Shown piece by piece: positions 20,495-33,234 of a stretch of 64,000 bases of DNA. The stretch spans positions 25,903,128 to 25,967,127 of the forward strand of contig OY743168.1 in assembly GCA_963555705.1 (NCBI GenBank), read 5' to 3'. The stretch comes from Ligustrum vulgare. Taxonomy: Eukaryota > Streptophyta > Magnoliopsida > Lamiales > Oleaceae. The stretch's first letter is position 1; every line of letters starts with the position of its first letter. The notes under the pieces were generated by a model, which was not told the DNA's origin, ran no database searches, and was given only the letters and a program-made list of their open reading frames with translations. The position numbers and the translations under genes were made by a program.

Positions 20495-22295
20495 TGTGAC
20501 GACCCGAATTCTCGACCATTCGAGTGCCACTAAAAGTGACTCATATCATATTATCGAGACTTAAATAGAAATGTAAAATTATTCAAAAGAATAATTAGAA
20601 TCCCATAATTTTATTTGTGAATAAAAATAGAACATAATTTTCTTACATAAAGTTCAACATAATTATCTCATCAATCTTAACCACTTTTGCCACTTCCATG
20701 TTGACCGCCTCGAACCTTCAATTATCTGAAAATGGTAAATATCGTGGAGTGAGATTTATAAAATCCCAGTAAGTATACCAAGCATAAATTTTCTTTTGAA
20801 AGCATATGGATCATTTTCATCATAACATAGGATAGGATCGAAATACTCATAAACATAGGGAGACACAAGAATTTTACCGAACTTAAATGGCAAGAATTCT
20901 TATGTGTAGCGCTACTAAACTCCGGTCCCCTTAGCATAATCATAAACATATCATATGGAACCCATAACAATCTTGTGAGATTGATTTCATAGCAATGATC
21001 CAAACATTTTCATAAAAACATAAGATATACTTACATGTCATAAAAACATACTTACTTTTCATAAAAACATAAGGTGTATTTACCTTTCATAAAAACATAC
21101 TTACTTTTCATAAAAACATAAGATATACTTACTTGTCATAAAAACATACTTACTTTTCATAAAAACATAAGGTGTATTTACCTTTCATAAAAACATACTT
21201 ACTTTTCATAAAAACATAAGATATACTTACTTGTCATAAAAACATACTTACTTTTCATAAAAACATAAGGTGTATTTACCTTTCATAAAAACATACTTAC
21301 TTTTCATAAAAACATAAGATATACTTACTTGTCATAAAAACATACTTACTTTTCATAAAAACATAAGGTGTATTTACCTTTCATAAAAACATACTTACTT
21401 TTCATAAAAACATAAGATATAATTACCTTTTAAAAGATTAAAATGAAGTGTAGTAGTAAATGGACCAAAACTTTCTTGACCACCTTGAATTTCTCTTACT
21501 TGTGGATTTTGTCAAGAGATTGGAAATAAGTGTATATGTGTAGAGTTGTGTGTAAAAGAGATGGGTTTAAATAGATGTATAAAGTTGGCATATTGTAAAC
21601 ATAATCATTAAATTCTATTAATTTTAACACATCCTTTTCTTAAAGTAAAGCACCATTCATATACTTTTCCATATTTATACAAATATTATGCTCTTCATGA
21701 TTACATATAATGGAGTCTTATCAACCATTCATATACTTTTCCATATTTATACAAATATTATGCTCTTCATGATTACATATAATGGAGTCTTATCAACCAT
21801 TCATATACTTTTCCATATTTATACAAATATTATGCTCTTCATGATTACATATAATGGAATCTTATCAACCATTCATATACTTTTCCATATTTATACAAAT
21901 ATTATGCTCTTCATGATTACATATAATGGAGTATATAATTCATTCATATACTTTTTCATATTTATTAAATTAAGATTCTCATAATTATTATATATAATGG
22001 AACCTCTCATGCTTGCATATATTTTCTTAATTTCAATAATAAAAATAATTTTTGTATAAATAAATATTGGGATAACATTGAATTAAGTACTTGGACTTAA
22101 TATACTTTAAATCAAGAGAATGGAGATATTTTTAGAAATTCGGAATTTAATTTAAAATCGAACGATCTCGATTATTTCTTGACTTGGCTATACGAATACG
22201 TCGTGGCGTTAACTTAATAAAAATGGGTGAAATAGTAGCGACACGATTTTCTATTAAAATAATTATTAATCGCGTAAAAATTCTTGGTCGCTACA
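20495..22295 (-). repeat. 5' LTR of the gypsy derivative
   Basis: 1801 bp. It contains four 98-bp units of a CATAAAAACATA-based tandem repeat (21007-21430) and about 4.3 copies of a 72-bp repeat (21652-21966). Because 72 is a multiple of three, a repetitive open frame arises by chance. Confidence 0.93.
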
Positions 22296-22300
22296 CAATG

Positions 22301-25069
22301 TGTCAAATATATATTGGAAGGGACACTTAGAGGATAGCAAGTTTGTGATCACAAGATCTCAATTCGTTGTATTTCAATTTGTCTAAAGCTTTGTAAGTTT
22401 TAATATTTTGGTTAAGAACATACAAAGAAATGTTTGTGTTTCATAGCTCAAAATGTACAATTTCTTGCACCTAGGATTTTGGGTGTGAGGGTGTCCTCAT
22501 CCACATTTAAGGCATAGCCAACTTCATAAGGTACAACCACCCGTCACAAGTTTCAAAAATGCTAGTTGTTCATGTTAATTGACATTGAGGTTCACAAGTT
22601 ACATATGGATGAATTGTGGTTGTTGATTACAAAGATGATGTGATGTGTGAAAAAACAGAATTGCACCATATATGTTTTATGTCAACCTATATGTGAATTA
22701 ACATGTACGCAAGATTACACAAGTTTATAGACGTGACCTGTGGGTCATAATAACCCATGTCAACAAGGTACTGCCTTGCCCTTCTCATCAATTATAGAAT
22801 TACAAATATATAGGTAGAGATTATAGGGATTCCTAAAATTGAAGTTCAACCTTTAGAATTACAAATACATCATTTTCAAGGCTGGAAGATGACAAAATCC
22901 TTTGCATTTTTCATTTCCCAAAAAGATTGATTCCATGCTTAAAGCATAGTCCGCACATTCATGTTTAGACGCTTGGCTATATTTGATATAATATGGAAAT
23001 AGTTTCCAATTTCATGTAAATTTTCTCACAAAATTAGCGAGAAAATGTTTTCCTCCTTTTTCGACTAAAGTGTGCGTTATGTAGTTGTACATGAAAAATG
23101 AATTCCATGAAAAATGTGTCAATCAAACAACAAAGAAGAAAAATATTTTCCTTGACAAGACATTTTCCATAGAAAATGTGTGCAATCAACACTTAAATTT
23201 TATTGTTTAATTAAATTCAGTACAATCAAAATGTCAAAGGTTATATCATATACCGGTATAAATTGTATATTATCGGTATTTTCCCTTCGGTAAGAGTTGA
23301 GTTGTACATCTCACTGTAAGACTTTCTTGGATATTAACAAATAAATAACCTATGTGATAGCACGAGTAGAAAAAAAATTTGGACAAATAAATTTATCTTT
23401 CGGTAGACATGGCAATAAGGCGGATTGGGGGTGGGGTCGCGAGAAACCCGAACCCATACTCACCTCATAAAATAAAACAATCATTAATTAAACAACTTTT
23501 TTTTTCCCAACAAGATCCTACAAAATAATCAAACACCCAACATAAACAACAATTAACAAAATAGAGAATTTTCCTAACTACATCATGCATGCAAACCAAG
23601 AAAATGACAAATCTTATAACAATTTTAATTATAGAGGAAAAAAAAACAATTAATGAATTTTAAAATGGGTCTTCTTGTACTTGGCAGACTTTAAGATGGG
23701 CATAATTTTTTGGTTAAGTGGGCTACTAAGATAGTAAATGAAATTTTAATTCTTCAATCAACTTTTTATTTTTTCAATTAATAGACGGTTCGGGTCTGGG
23801 GCTGGTCACTCCATACCCATTCCAACAAGAGATTTAACTCAGGACGGCAAGGTCGATTCATACCCACCCTCACCAATCCAAAATCCACCCTATGAGGAAT
23901 GGGTACCCGTCGAGTTCGGGTCAAGTCGGACTTTTTTGTTATCCATAGTCTTCGGTGAGTTTTGACGCGGAGAATGAGTTAGAAGAATCATTTATTGAAG
24001 TGGTCATTTGGCTAGTTTGAATTAGTCTATTTGTACTCCCACACTTGATCTAAAGTGTGACAACACACTCACATAGGGTGTGGAATACAGTCATCATTGA
24101 TGAGCGGGGCCCATAACCCATGTGAGTGTGTTTTTACACGTAGGATCAAGTGTGTGGTACTTGTAGCATTGTTGGGCTAGCTTAAGAAGTGTCAGACATA
24201 GTCTACGGCAAACCCATACACGACACTGTCTAAGTGGTCCTTGAATCCAAAAGTTGTCCCAAATAAGATTTTAGGACCTTTTTGATTCAACAAATTTTTC
24301 AAGGAAAAGGAAAATATTTTCTTACTTTCTCCAATTTACCTTGTTTGATGGCACAAAATTTACTTAGAAAATCTTTTCCATCTTTAGCCTCATGCGATGG
24401 GTTTTCAAGGTAGAGGAGGAAAATATTTTCTTTGCCATTTGGTGAGAAATAGTTTTCAAGGTAAGATAGAAAATTATTTTGCGTTACGCTTGATCAGTTT
24501 TGTTGTTGTTAATTGACTTATTTTTCTAAAGAATAACATTATTATTATTATCAAGTAAAAATGTGTTAAAAAAGTTAAAAAAATATTTTTTCAATTAAAA
24601 TAGTATAATTTTACTTTATCTGTCATCGAAAATAATATCAATCAAAAAAAGAAATTTGAATTTTTTTTCACTTTTTTCACATAGAAAATTAAACAAATCA
24701 AACACTTCAATTGATATTTTTCACGAAAATAAATTTCAAGTAAAATCATTTCCTCGAAAAATATTTTTTTTCCACCCATTTTTCACCCTCACAATCATAC
24801 ACTCCCTAAAAGTTTGTTTGAACAAACTTAAGTAAGCATATGATTCTTTTCAAATCATCACAAAACTCTCAAGATGTGTTAAAGTTGAACTACTAACTTG
24901 CCGAATACGTCCCGAGGCATCTCAAACCGATATTAGCCTAATCTCGTTGGTAGAACACAAGCAATATGTATGATATTGAGCATCCTAGGGCTAGTGGAAA
25001 ATGGAAAAATGACACTGGCTCAGATGTTGATCCGGGCCTCTCAAAGCACATCCTGTAGGATTGGATTCT
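22301..25069. other. Intergenic, decayed repeats
   Basis: No gene. 22965-23200 and 24270-24790 share GAAAATATTTTC/CATGGAAAA text with 900-1130, probably an old MITE family. A defined element at 23404-23948 is listed separately. Confidence 0.4.
23404..23948. mobile_element. hAT-like MITE with G-rich left end
   Basis: It starts TAGACATGGCAATAAGGCGG and ends TTGTTATCCATAG, whose inverse CTATGGATAACAA matches the start imperfectly. Flanks TCTTTCGG and TCTTCGGT are an 8-bp target duplication with a 1-bp slip. The interior has GGGTTCGGG/ACCCGAACCC text as in the copy at 53392. Confidence 0.6.
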
Positions 25070-25470
25070 CGTTCTCCCATTGGACCATTTATATCTATAT
25101 GCATCGGGATCCCGATTCATGGGTTTCTCAGTTCAAGAAATCAAGATTAGAGGATCGAACAATTGAATTGGGTCCATGAATTTAAGAAATAGTGAGAATT
25201 TTTGATCTCTCTCAATTCGAAAATTCAGGATTTGAATTGATGTCCTTTCATTGATTCCTCCAAAGTTCATGATGCAGAATGCGTTTGATTCATCATATTG
25301 GTTTGTCTCATACGAAATAAGTAGCTTCGAAATAAATGTAAGAATTTTCAATGAACCCCCAATTCTGTCTTTTCTATTCGGATCTTCACTTTTACTAGTA
25401 TTTTCAATAGGACTAAAATTGTTCATTGCTTTATTTATTTCACACCAGCGTTCTAACTCCTTTTGAGACA
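25070..25470 (-). pseudogene. ycf2: Nuclear plastid DNA insertion with the 5' end of ycf2, rearranged
   Basis: On the minus strand the ycf2 start is at 25251 (MKGHQFKS). It is followed by a stop in place of Trp, IFELREI, a four-codon deletion, KNSHYFLNSWTQFN, then an abrupt jump to a region far downstream in ycf2 (FDPLILIS, NRDPDAYRYKWSNG). Upstream of the ATG, 25252-25470 is probably plastid leader sequence. The jump removes several hundred codons. Large ycf2 encodes an essential plastid import/AAA-type factor; this piece cannot. It could have come directly from plastid DNA or through the mitochondrial genome. Left limit near 25070 is approximate. Confidence 0.85.
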
Positions 25471-27749
25471 GGTAAACTTATCTTATCGTCTCTTTTTTTC
25501 ATTTCATTTAATTGGTCTATTGTTCTAGGCCCGAACCACTCTCCCTTTCCATTTAATCACCGTCAAAACCTAACTTTCAATTTGACTTAACGAAACGACT
25601 TCTATTTTAGAACAATCAATCGAACGCGTAAGGCCAACGTCTCAGTTTACACCTTTACGGTAACATTTTACATTTATTTATTTCTAACATTAATGTCCCA
25701 TGAATGGATCTTATCACCAAACCAAAGGTTAATAAGTGTTGGTGTGGCATAGGCAAAAACTGATGGATGATATTGGAGAATTTATTGGCGTGATGAGCGG
25801 CACCATCTTTACGGAGACATGTGGCGTGCTGTGTTTCAAAGTGGGATCTACCCAAGCATGTGAGAAGCTACCTAACAAAAAGACAAAATTGATAGATTTT
25901 GTAGGGTTTCCCTTCTCACCGCTCTACCACACCAAATCCACTTCAGATTCAATTGCTTCACCAAATGGAAATAAATTAGGGATTGTGAATTTCAATAACT
26001 CCTTATTTTTTTATTTTTTAAGAAGTACTCGTGTCGGACATACGAATATATGGGATAAAGGTATGAGATTTTTCTTGAATCCTCTAAACCAAAAAATTGA
26101 TTATTTATAACATTTAAATCAAAATTGTATAATTTATATTTCTAAGAAATGCATCTATAATTATTAATACATAAATTTTTAAAGTAATTTGAAATATATA
26201 AAATGTATTCATGTATCAATGTCAAAATTTTGTATTCTTTTTAGCCGTGTTCTCCTATCCTAGGCTTCTGGAGAAAATGTATGACACTTAAATATATAAT
26301 TGTACTCGAGTCCGAGCAACATAGGTTAATTCTTCAATCGACTTTAGTAGAAAGTATTTAAGTAAGAGAGATTAGGGCTACTACTCGACAACTTAAAGAT
26401 ATGAGAGATAATCTAGCAACAAAACGTGCAATTTCTGCTTGCAATTTATGTTTTCTCAAGCATGGCGGCTCGAGCAAGAAGAGCTGCAACGGTTTTATAC
26501 GGATACCAAGGAACTAAATATAGGATAGCGCATGGATAAAAATTTAATGACTTTTCTCAGAAAAAATATTTAATGCATCGAGCTAATTCTTGCATTGGCG
26601 TAAACGCATTATTAAACATGGAACAAATAAAATGCATGATAATTACTTCTTTTTAATATCATTAAACAAAGTTAAACCTCACCCCCACCCCCACCCCCAC
26701 CCCCACTCCTCCGCTCCACTGGACCAATAATTAATAAGACGACTTTTGTTGAATAAGATGATTTGAAGATGAGATTCAACCAAACAAAATTTTCTTTAAA
26801 AATAATTGATATAAAAACTTTGATAAGTTTGATAAAAATAATTTTCTATCAATCAAAGTTTTCTCATCAAAATAGATGAGTAAAAACCAAATAAAATTAA
26901 TGAATTTCTCAATAAAAACTTGCTTAGAATCTCGTGTAAATGTCTATGTTGATTGTGAAAATAAAAGCATTTTATAGAGTGAAAATCTGGGCATAGTCTG
27001 GTAAGTCCAATCGACTTATCTACGTGCAATTGGCCTACGACTAGCTGTTAGAAAAATAGCTATTTGAATTGACATTAGAACCAGGTCGTCGGGTCTTTGC
27101 TTGTTAGGTCGGTTGAAATCAGGTCGACCAGTCTTTGCTTGTTAGGTCGACCGACCTCAAAAGAAAAGACCGATCTAGCTCCAGCTTAGTTTTTCAATGG
27201 GTTTGATCAAGTATGATATTACTAAGTTGAAATACCACCTGAAAAGCTTTTTATATGATTTTTCAAAACATATGCAAGTTTTAAGCTTTTTGGAATCCAT
27301 CGTTAAAGATTGAGAGTGGTATACTTTACATAGATCTAATCAACTTAACAGGAACTCTAATCATATAAGCTTGAATTCTTGATCTTGATATCATTGTTTT
27401 TCATCATGAATAGATTCACTTAAATTTTGATCTTGTGACTTTATGTGCTTGATCGTGTGTCTTTGATCTTTATTTTCTAAAGACTATTTTTACTTTAAAT
27501 GCTTTGATAATCATAAAGCACTTGAAGCGCAGTAATTAGTACTTAGATTAACTTGTTTGGTTATAATCAAATCCACTCCCACCTTAAATCCAAATTCCTC
27601 CCTCCCTCCCCTCTCCCTCTCTCTCTCTCTCACACACACGCGCGCGCGCGCGCACACACACAACAGTTGAGTGTCAAATCAGGAGGTTGACCTTCACTGC
27701 TGCTGCGACGAGCGCACGCTTGCTGCAAGGTGTAGTAGTGCGACACTAC
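25471..27749. other. Intergenic with microsatellites
   Basis: No gene recognised. An open frame at 25736-26110 has no family resemblance. C-rich ACCCCC repeats occur at 26680-26706. A GGTCGACC...CTTTGCTTGTTAGGTCG motif is repeated at 27080-27160. CT, CA and CG dinucleotide tracts run from 27596 to 27662. Confidence 0.45.
27596..27662. repeat. Compound CCT/CT/CA/CG microsatellite
   Basis: CTCCCTCC-type text, then CT repeats, CACACA, a CG run and CACACA again. The alternating purine-pyrimidine CG/CA stretch could adopt left-handed DNA. It lies 90 bp before the CACTA insertion. Confidence 0.9.
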
Positions 27750-27769
27750 CACTACAAGAATCGCTGCAT

Positions 27770-28205
27770 GTAGCGGCGACATAACAGGGGCGACATAGAT
27801 GTCGCCCCTATAGAGCATCAACCTATAGGGGCGACATATTTTGTCGCCCCTATAGACTATATATTATATAGGGACGACTATGTCGTCCCTATATTATAAT
27901 ATGTCGCCCCTATATAGTATCTATAGGGGCGACAAATGTCGCCCCTGTAGGAAAGGATTTTCCACGTCAACTTTTGGGGCGATTATGGGCGCCTTTTTTT
28001 TTTTCTTCTATATAGAGACGACTATGTTCGTGCCAATAGAGGGTGTCGTCCCTATAGATCCTGTAGAATATAGGGGCGACAAATGTCGCCCTTATAGGGG
28101 GAGACAATGTTGTCCCTGTAGGGTCGAGGTATTACGCGGGAACTTTAGCGCCTTTTTCGTCCTATAGGGACGACAATATGGATCTATAGGGGCGACATAT
28201 GTCGC
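27770..28205. repeat. Left subterminal repeat array of CACTA 1
   Basis: Many copies of ATAGGGGCGACA and its inverse TGTCGCCCCTAT, often as back-to-back palindromes. In En/Spm elements such arrays are bound by the TNPA protein. Copies differ by G/A changes (AGGGACGAC). Confidence 0.9.
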
Positions 28206-28607
28206 CCCTATAGATTACAGTATTTATTCATTGCAGATTCATTTGCTGAGACATTTGGTATATTAATTTTTTTGACTGCTCGAAACAACAACAATTTCAT
28301 CCAACAAAAAATGCATTGAAGGCAACATTTGGTAAGAATCTTTAAATATGTTATTGTTATATAGTTTTTATGAATTGTTTTGATGATATAAGTGTTGTAT
28401 CTATAATTTTTACTAGATATATATTACTTTGTACATTACATTGCATTTGCATGAAACTTAGAAAACTGTTTGAATATACTTTTGTAAATTAAAAATTACC
28501 CACAAACTTGTGGTTAGTTTGTTGTTTACAAAATTGTATTCGAATTCTCTTATTTTTGGAAAGTTTGTCATTGATCTGCATTTAACGAATTGTGCAGAAT
28601 TTGTTAA

Positions 28608-30437
28608 ATGGAATTTGATAAGAGTTGGACAAAAATTAGAAATCGTGCAAAGTCTCATGAGTTCTGAAATGGTTTGAAAGCATTTATAAATAGTGTGAGG
28701 CCATTTGTAAATGATAGGGGAAAGATTAGATGTCCGTGCAATAAATGCTTGAACGGGCTAACGCATTCTTTGGAAACTGTTGAGGCTCATATATTTCGTT
28801 ATGGCTTTTCGAAGAGTTATGTCACTTGGATTTACCATGGGGAGATTGAGATTCCGCATGAAAATATGAATGCTCAAAACGAAGGGATTGGTTTAGAGGA
28901 TCAAATTATTGATGAAATGATGAACGTCATTGAGGATGTAGTTGGGAATGAATATGCTGGTACAAGTTCTGGTGCCCAATATGATGAATTATTTGAAGCT
29001 CTTCGATCAGAATTATATCCCGGAGTTTCTTCTCTATCTTCATTAAACTTTTTAGTGAAGTTGATGCATTTAAAAGTGGTGAACAAGTGGACAAACAAGT
29101 CATTTGATGATCTTCTAAAGCTGCTGAAGCTAGCATTTCCAAAAATGGACCTTGTGGAATCTCACTACGAGGCTAAAAAGATGATGTCAAAACTAGGTCT
29201 AGGTTACATATCCATACATGTCTGTAAGAATGACTGTGCACTATTTTGGAAAGAGTACGCTGATAGACAGACTTGTCCCGTGTGCCAGGAAAGTCGTTGG
29301 ATACACACCGCAGGATTTGGTTCTGGGAAGAATGCGCCTCATAAGGTGTTGCGGTATTTTCCTCTAGCCCCAAGACTAAAACGTCTATTTGCAACAAAGG
29401 ATACTGCGAGACTCATGAGGTGGCACATTACAGGTCAGAGTAAGGATGATGACGAGTTACAACATCCCGTTGATGGAAAAGCTTGGCGAGAATTCGACAT
29501 GAGACATCCGCAGTTTGCAAGTGAGATTAGGAATGTTCGGATGGGGTTGGCCGCAGATGGTTTTAATCCATTTGGCAACATGAGTCAGGCATATAGTATG
29601 TGGCCAATAGTTATGACAGTTTACAATCTACCACCATGGCTATCCATGAGATCAGAACACCTAATATTGACTTTGTTGATACCAGGTCCAAAATCACCTG
29701 GTAAGGATATGGACGTATTCTTGCGACCCTTGATAGACGAACTAAAAGAACTATGGTCAAATGGTATTGACACACATGATGCTGCAAGCAATAATAGGGG
29801 ACTGTTTAGAATGCGTGCTGCATTGTTGTGGACGATTAATGATTTTCCAGCGAGAAGTAGTCTATCAGGTTGGAGCGGTCAGGGGTACAAGGCATGCCCA
29901 ACTTGCAATGAGGATACACCTTCAGTACGTGTGCTGGGTAAGACAGCTTATGTGGGTCATCGGCGCTTCTTACCAATTAAGCATCGTTTCAGGGGTAACC
30001 TCGAATTCGACGGAAAGACTGATCGGAGAGAACCTCCTCGAAAGTTGACGACTAATGATATCTTAGTACAATTGAACCGAGTGAGGACAAGTATTCCCGG
30101 AAAGCACCCTAGATACGGAGGAGCTAGAAGGAAGAGAAGTGCAAATGAATTGAATTGGAGGAAGAAAAGCATTTTTTATGAGCTGCCATATTGGTCTACC
30201 AATGAGTTGAAACATAACATTGATGTCATGCACGTAGAGAAAAATGTATGTGATAGCTTGCTTGGCACGATTTTGGACGATCCTCATAAATCGAAGGACA
30301 CTGTGAATGCCAGGTTTTTTCTGTTAATCGAACATTTCATTTATCTTTTTCGTGATTATGGCTTGAAACTTTTACGTATTCCATTTAGTCGAACCTTTGG
30401 AGTAGTGAGATATCTGGATTTGTTAGGTTTTTGTTGA
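28608..30437 (+). pseudogene. TNP2-like CACTA transposase, nonsense and C-terminal truncation
   Basis: The native ATG is at 28608 (MEFDKSWTKI). After 19 codons a TGA at 28665-28667 breaks the frame, and the remaining 587 codons run from 28674. The transposase-associated domain with its Cys cluster (RGKIRCPCNKCLN) comes first. The TNP2 core follows: HVCKNDCALFWKEY, CPVCQESRW, DGFNPFGNMS, YKACPTCNEDTPS and YVGHRRFLP. The core proceeds to HNIDVMHVEKNVCDSLLGTILD and then, after KSKDTVNAR, changes to unrelated sequence and stops at 30437. About 400 C-terminal residues present in full-length members are missing. The TGA could be a single transition. Confidence 0.92.
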
Positions 30438-31581
30438 AGAACTCAAAAACTGGAGGTTTTTTCTTTTTGGAAATGGGTTCTTTTTGTCTATAGATTTTGC
30501 TGCATATTATTTTTGTTTAATGGGTATGCATTGGGTTTTCTTGATGTTGCGGAGCATCAAGAGATTTCTTGAGGATGAGAGATAAATAAATAAATAATTA
30601 TGGAGATAAAAAAACCAAGTTGAATAAACCAAGTTTCTGGGTCTTCTGAGGCTGGGAGATGAGAGAGAAATAAAAAATAAGAAACAAAATCGGTGTTGAA
30701 GCTGGTGGAGACTTGAGAAGTTTGCTGTAAGTCAAGTTCTTGGTTATGATTTGCTTTATTTTATATTTTTCATTCTAAAAAGCCACTTTTTCAAATGTTT
30801 TGTATTATTAATTGATAATATTATTTTCAAGCCAGGTTTTTTGAAGGCAACCTAGGAAATTGAATGATTTTTGTGCTAAAATATTAGTTTTTAGTAACTG
30901 TACATTGACTTAGTTATCCCCTTTTTGGAAGAAGAAAATAAAAATTTATCCCTATTTTAAAGGTTTTTTGATTTCTCAATTGTTTTATGGGATCAATATT
31001 ATATGTTTAATTTTTTTTTTTAATAAGATCGATGAATTATAGAACATGAATTATGGATAATGTTGCACCATTCTTTGCATTGTTGGTCAACTATATATTA
31101 GTTTCAGAATTCTTTGCATCTCCTTTGTTTGACTTGAATTAAGACACAATAATTAAGGAATAAGAGAACTTGTATGTGAAAGCTTTACCTATAAGACAAG
31201 TTCTCCGCAGTTGCTGAAAATAATATTAGTAAATTCATACTCATGCTTTCTTTAGAGTCTTTGCAAATCAATTTTTCCTTTTTTTTTTTTTTTTTTTTTA
31301 ACAATAGGCAGTCCAAACTATATGTCCCTTCATAACTCAACCATAGGCAACCTACTCTACAGATTTGTAGGAACGTAATGTTGAGTATTTAGTTAAGATT
31401 CAACTAACTATTAGATTTTTGAATTAGAGAGGTTGCTTTAAATATTTTAATGTCTTTTATCATGAATTATGGTTGTGCTTTTATTTATGTTGAAATAAAG
31501 ATCTTCACTTCTTAAAATTACTCATTCATATAATTGAGTTTTTATTCTATGGAATTTCTTATTTTACAGCATTCATTATAA
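30438..31581. other. Spacer between the two CACTA 1 genes
   Basis: AT-rich and non-coding, with T-runs near 31010 and 31280. It replaces the expected transposase C-terminus and probably reflects an internal deletion or replacement. No second element's ends were recognised. Confidence 0.5.
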
Positions 31582-33067
31582 ATGACTGATGTCATGTCTC
31601 ACGGTGGGGACGGTGTAGGTGATCCTCCCAGTGGTCCGGCCTACACAATGCCGGGGTCGTGTGAGACCGGTAATCCTTTTTTGAAATAATTTTTTTAAGC
31701 ATGCTGTGCAAATTTTTTTAGATTCTTCATTTTTTCCCCAGCCCCTCCTGCAAAAAGGCGAAGTATCTCTCGAAGCCAAAATTTGGAGAAAAAATGGCGG
31801 GAAAACGGGATGAAACCTCTTTTGATTGACTTTGACTACATAAACGGGACGTGGCAGCCAGTAGGGCCTAATCAAAAGTATTGCACACGTTTAATTGGCA
31901 ATCAAGTGAGGTTCAACGTGGTTCCTTACTATAAAGATTGGCAGAAGGTCCCTAAAGAGGATCGAGATCGAGTACGGGGAATGGTTGAAGTAAGGAATTA
32001 AAATTCATTTACATTAATTTAAATTTATTCTGATTTTCAATAATTAATATATCGTATAATACTTATTTGACTTTCAGACTTATTTTAACGTTCGAGGTGA
32101 ACGATCTGAAGATGAATACAAGATGGCCATAGGCGCTCTCGATCGCTTGGCAGGCGATCGTTACAGAGCATACAAAACCGATGTGCATAATCACTATAAG
32201 AAGTGCGGCCCAGTCGTCCTTTCGGTCAGCTATCTGTTGAACAGTGGCAAAGATGCATTGACTTGTTCACAAGTCCATCTTTCATTGTATGTATAATATG
32301 TTTTCAAAAGTCTAAGTTATATTCATAATATATTACATTAACATAACTTTCAATTTCTATGTTCATATGTAGGCTCGGTCTCAAAAAAATATGGTCAATC
32401 GAAGTCATGCTAAATACCCAAGCGTGCAAGGTTCGAAGAGCTTTTCTGCCACGCGTTACGAGAAGGTAATATTATTTTTATTAAATTTATGTACTTTGTG
32501 AAATATTTTATTAACTTGTGCATTTGAATTTTTGCAGATTGACCCCGAGACTAAACAATTGCCGAGCCCAATTGATTGTTTCAAAGAATTCCACACATTC
32601 AAGTCCGGCAATTGGGTGAACACGAATGCAGCCGTCGATTACGTAAGTAAAAATTAAAATACATAAGTTTCATACTTGTCTAACTTTTCTCTATTTAATA
32701 AGTACAGTTCAATAATTTATTTTTTCGTTCACAGGCTCACCTTTGTGAGGTCAGGGAGACTCAGCAAACTATATCCTCTAGTCCTATTGATGAACGTGCG
32801 ATTGTTAGGGAGGTTCTTGGGACGCGACGTGGCCATGAACGTGGTATAGGACGGATCCCAAAAGGCGTGTCTACCTCAGTCAACTCCACTGCTAGAACAT
32901 CGCATGACCCACAAGGGTCTACTTGTACGCACGATCTTCGACTAGAGGCATATGATGCTAGGATTCGTCAGCTGGAGATGACAATCGCTCGACTAACTCA
33001 AAATACCGAATTATCAAATGATATGTCTAATGATGAGGACGATAGTCCCCGTGATTTGGGGGACTAG
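31582..33067 (+). pseudogene. Transposase_24/TNPA-like CACTA protein, frameshifted
   Basis: Exons inferred: 31582-31669, 31742-31989, 32078-32286, 32373-32465, 32538-32642, 32735-33067. All junctions are GT-AG. Recognisable segments: a start rich in Gly/Pro, KPLLIDFDYINGTWQPVG, DRVRGMVETYFNV, HNHYKK, then in another frame QLSVEQWQRCIDLFTSPSF. The next exon gives NMVNRSHAKYPSVQGSKSF, the typical N-R...H..GSKSF signature, and the last a coiled-coil tail (DARIRQLEMTIARLTQN). The frame change near 32195-32220 means at least one indel. These proteins bind the subterminal repeats and assist transposition. Confidence 0.85.
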
Positions 33068-33234
33068 TAGGACTATTTTAAATTATGCTTTGTAAAAATA
33101 CTTTTAGAATTATGCTACTATTTAACGTCTTTAGTATTTTGTTTTTTATTTTAAACTAAGAATTAATTTCTTTTATTATGCATTGTTGAAAACTACTAAT
33201 TTTTTTATTTCAAAAAAATATATATATAAATCAA

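Larger units (their letters stand above)
15184..22295 (-). mobile_element. Non-autonomous Ty3/gypsy (chromovirus) derivative, very young
   Basis: 5-bp duplications CAATG flank it (15179-15183, 22296-22300). LTRs are 15184-16788 (1605 bp) and 20495-22295 (1801 bp), starting TGTGACGACC and ending GGTCGCTACA on the plus strand. I count about three substitutions. The 196-bp length difference equals two 98-bp tandem units. Primer site and polypurine tract put the element on the minus strand. The 3.7-kb interior has no gag-pol apart from a decayed chromodomain at the 3' end, so it is a LARD-type derivative needing a helper. It carries an unrelated ORF on the antisense (plus) strand. Confidence 0.95.

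Noticed and set aside
25736..26110. 124-codon plus-strand frame and 66-codon minus-strand frame
   Set aside because: No family resemblance, no splice context and overlapping on opposite strands; probably chance.
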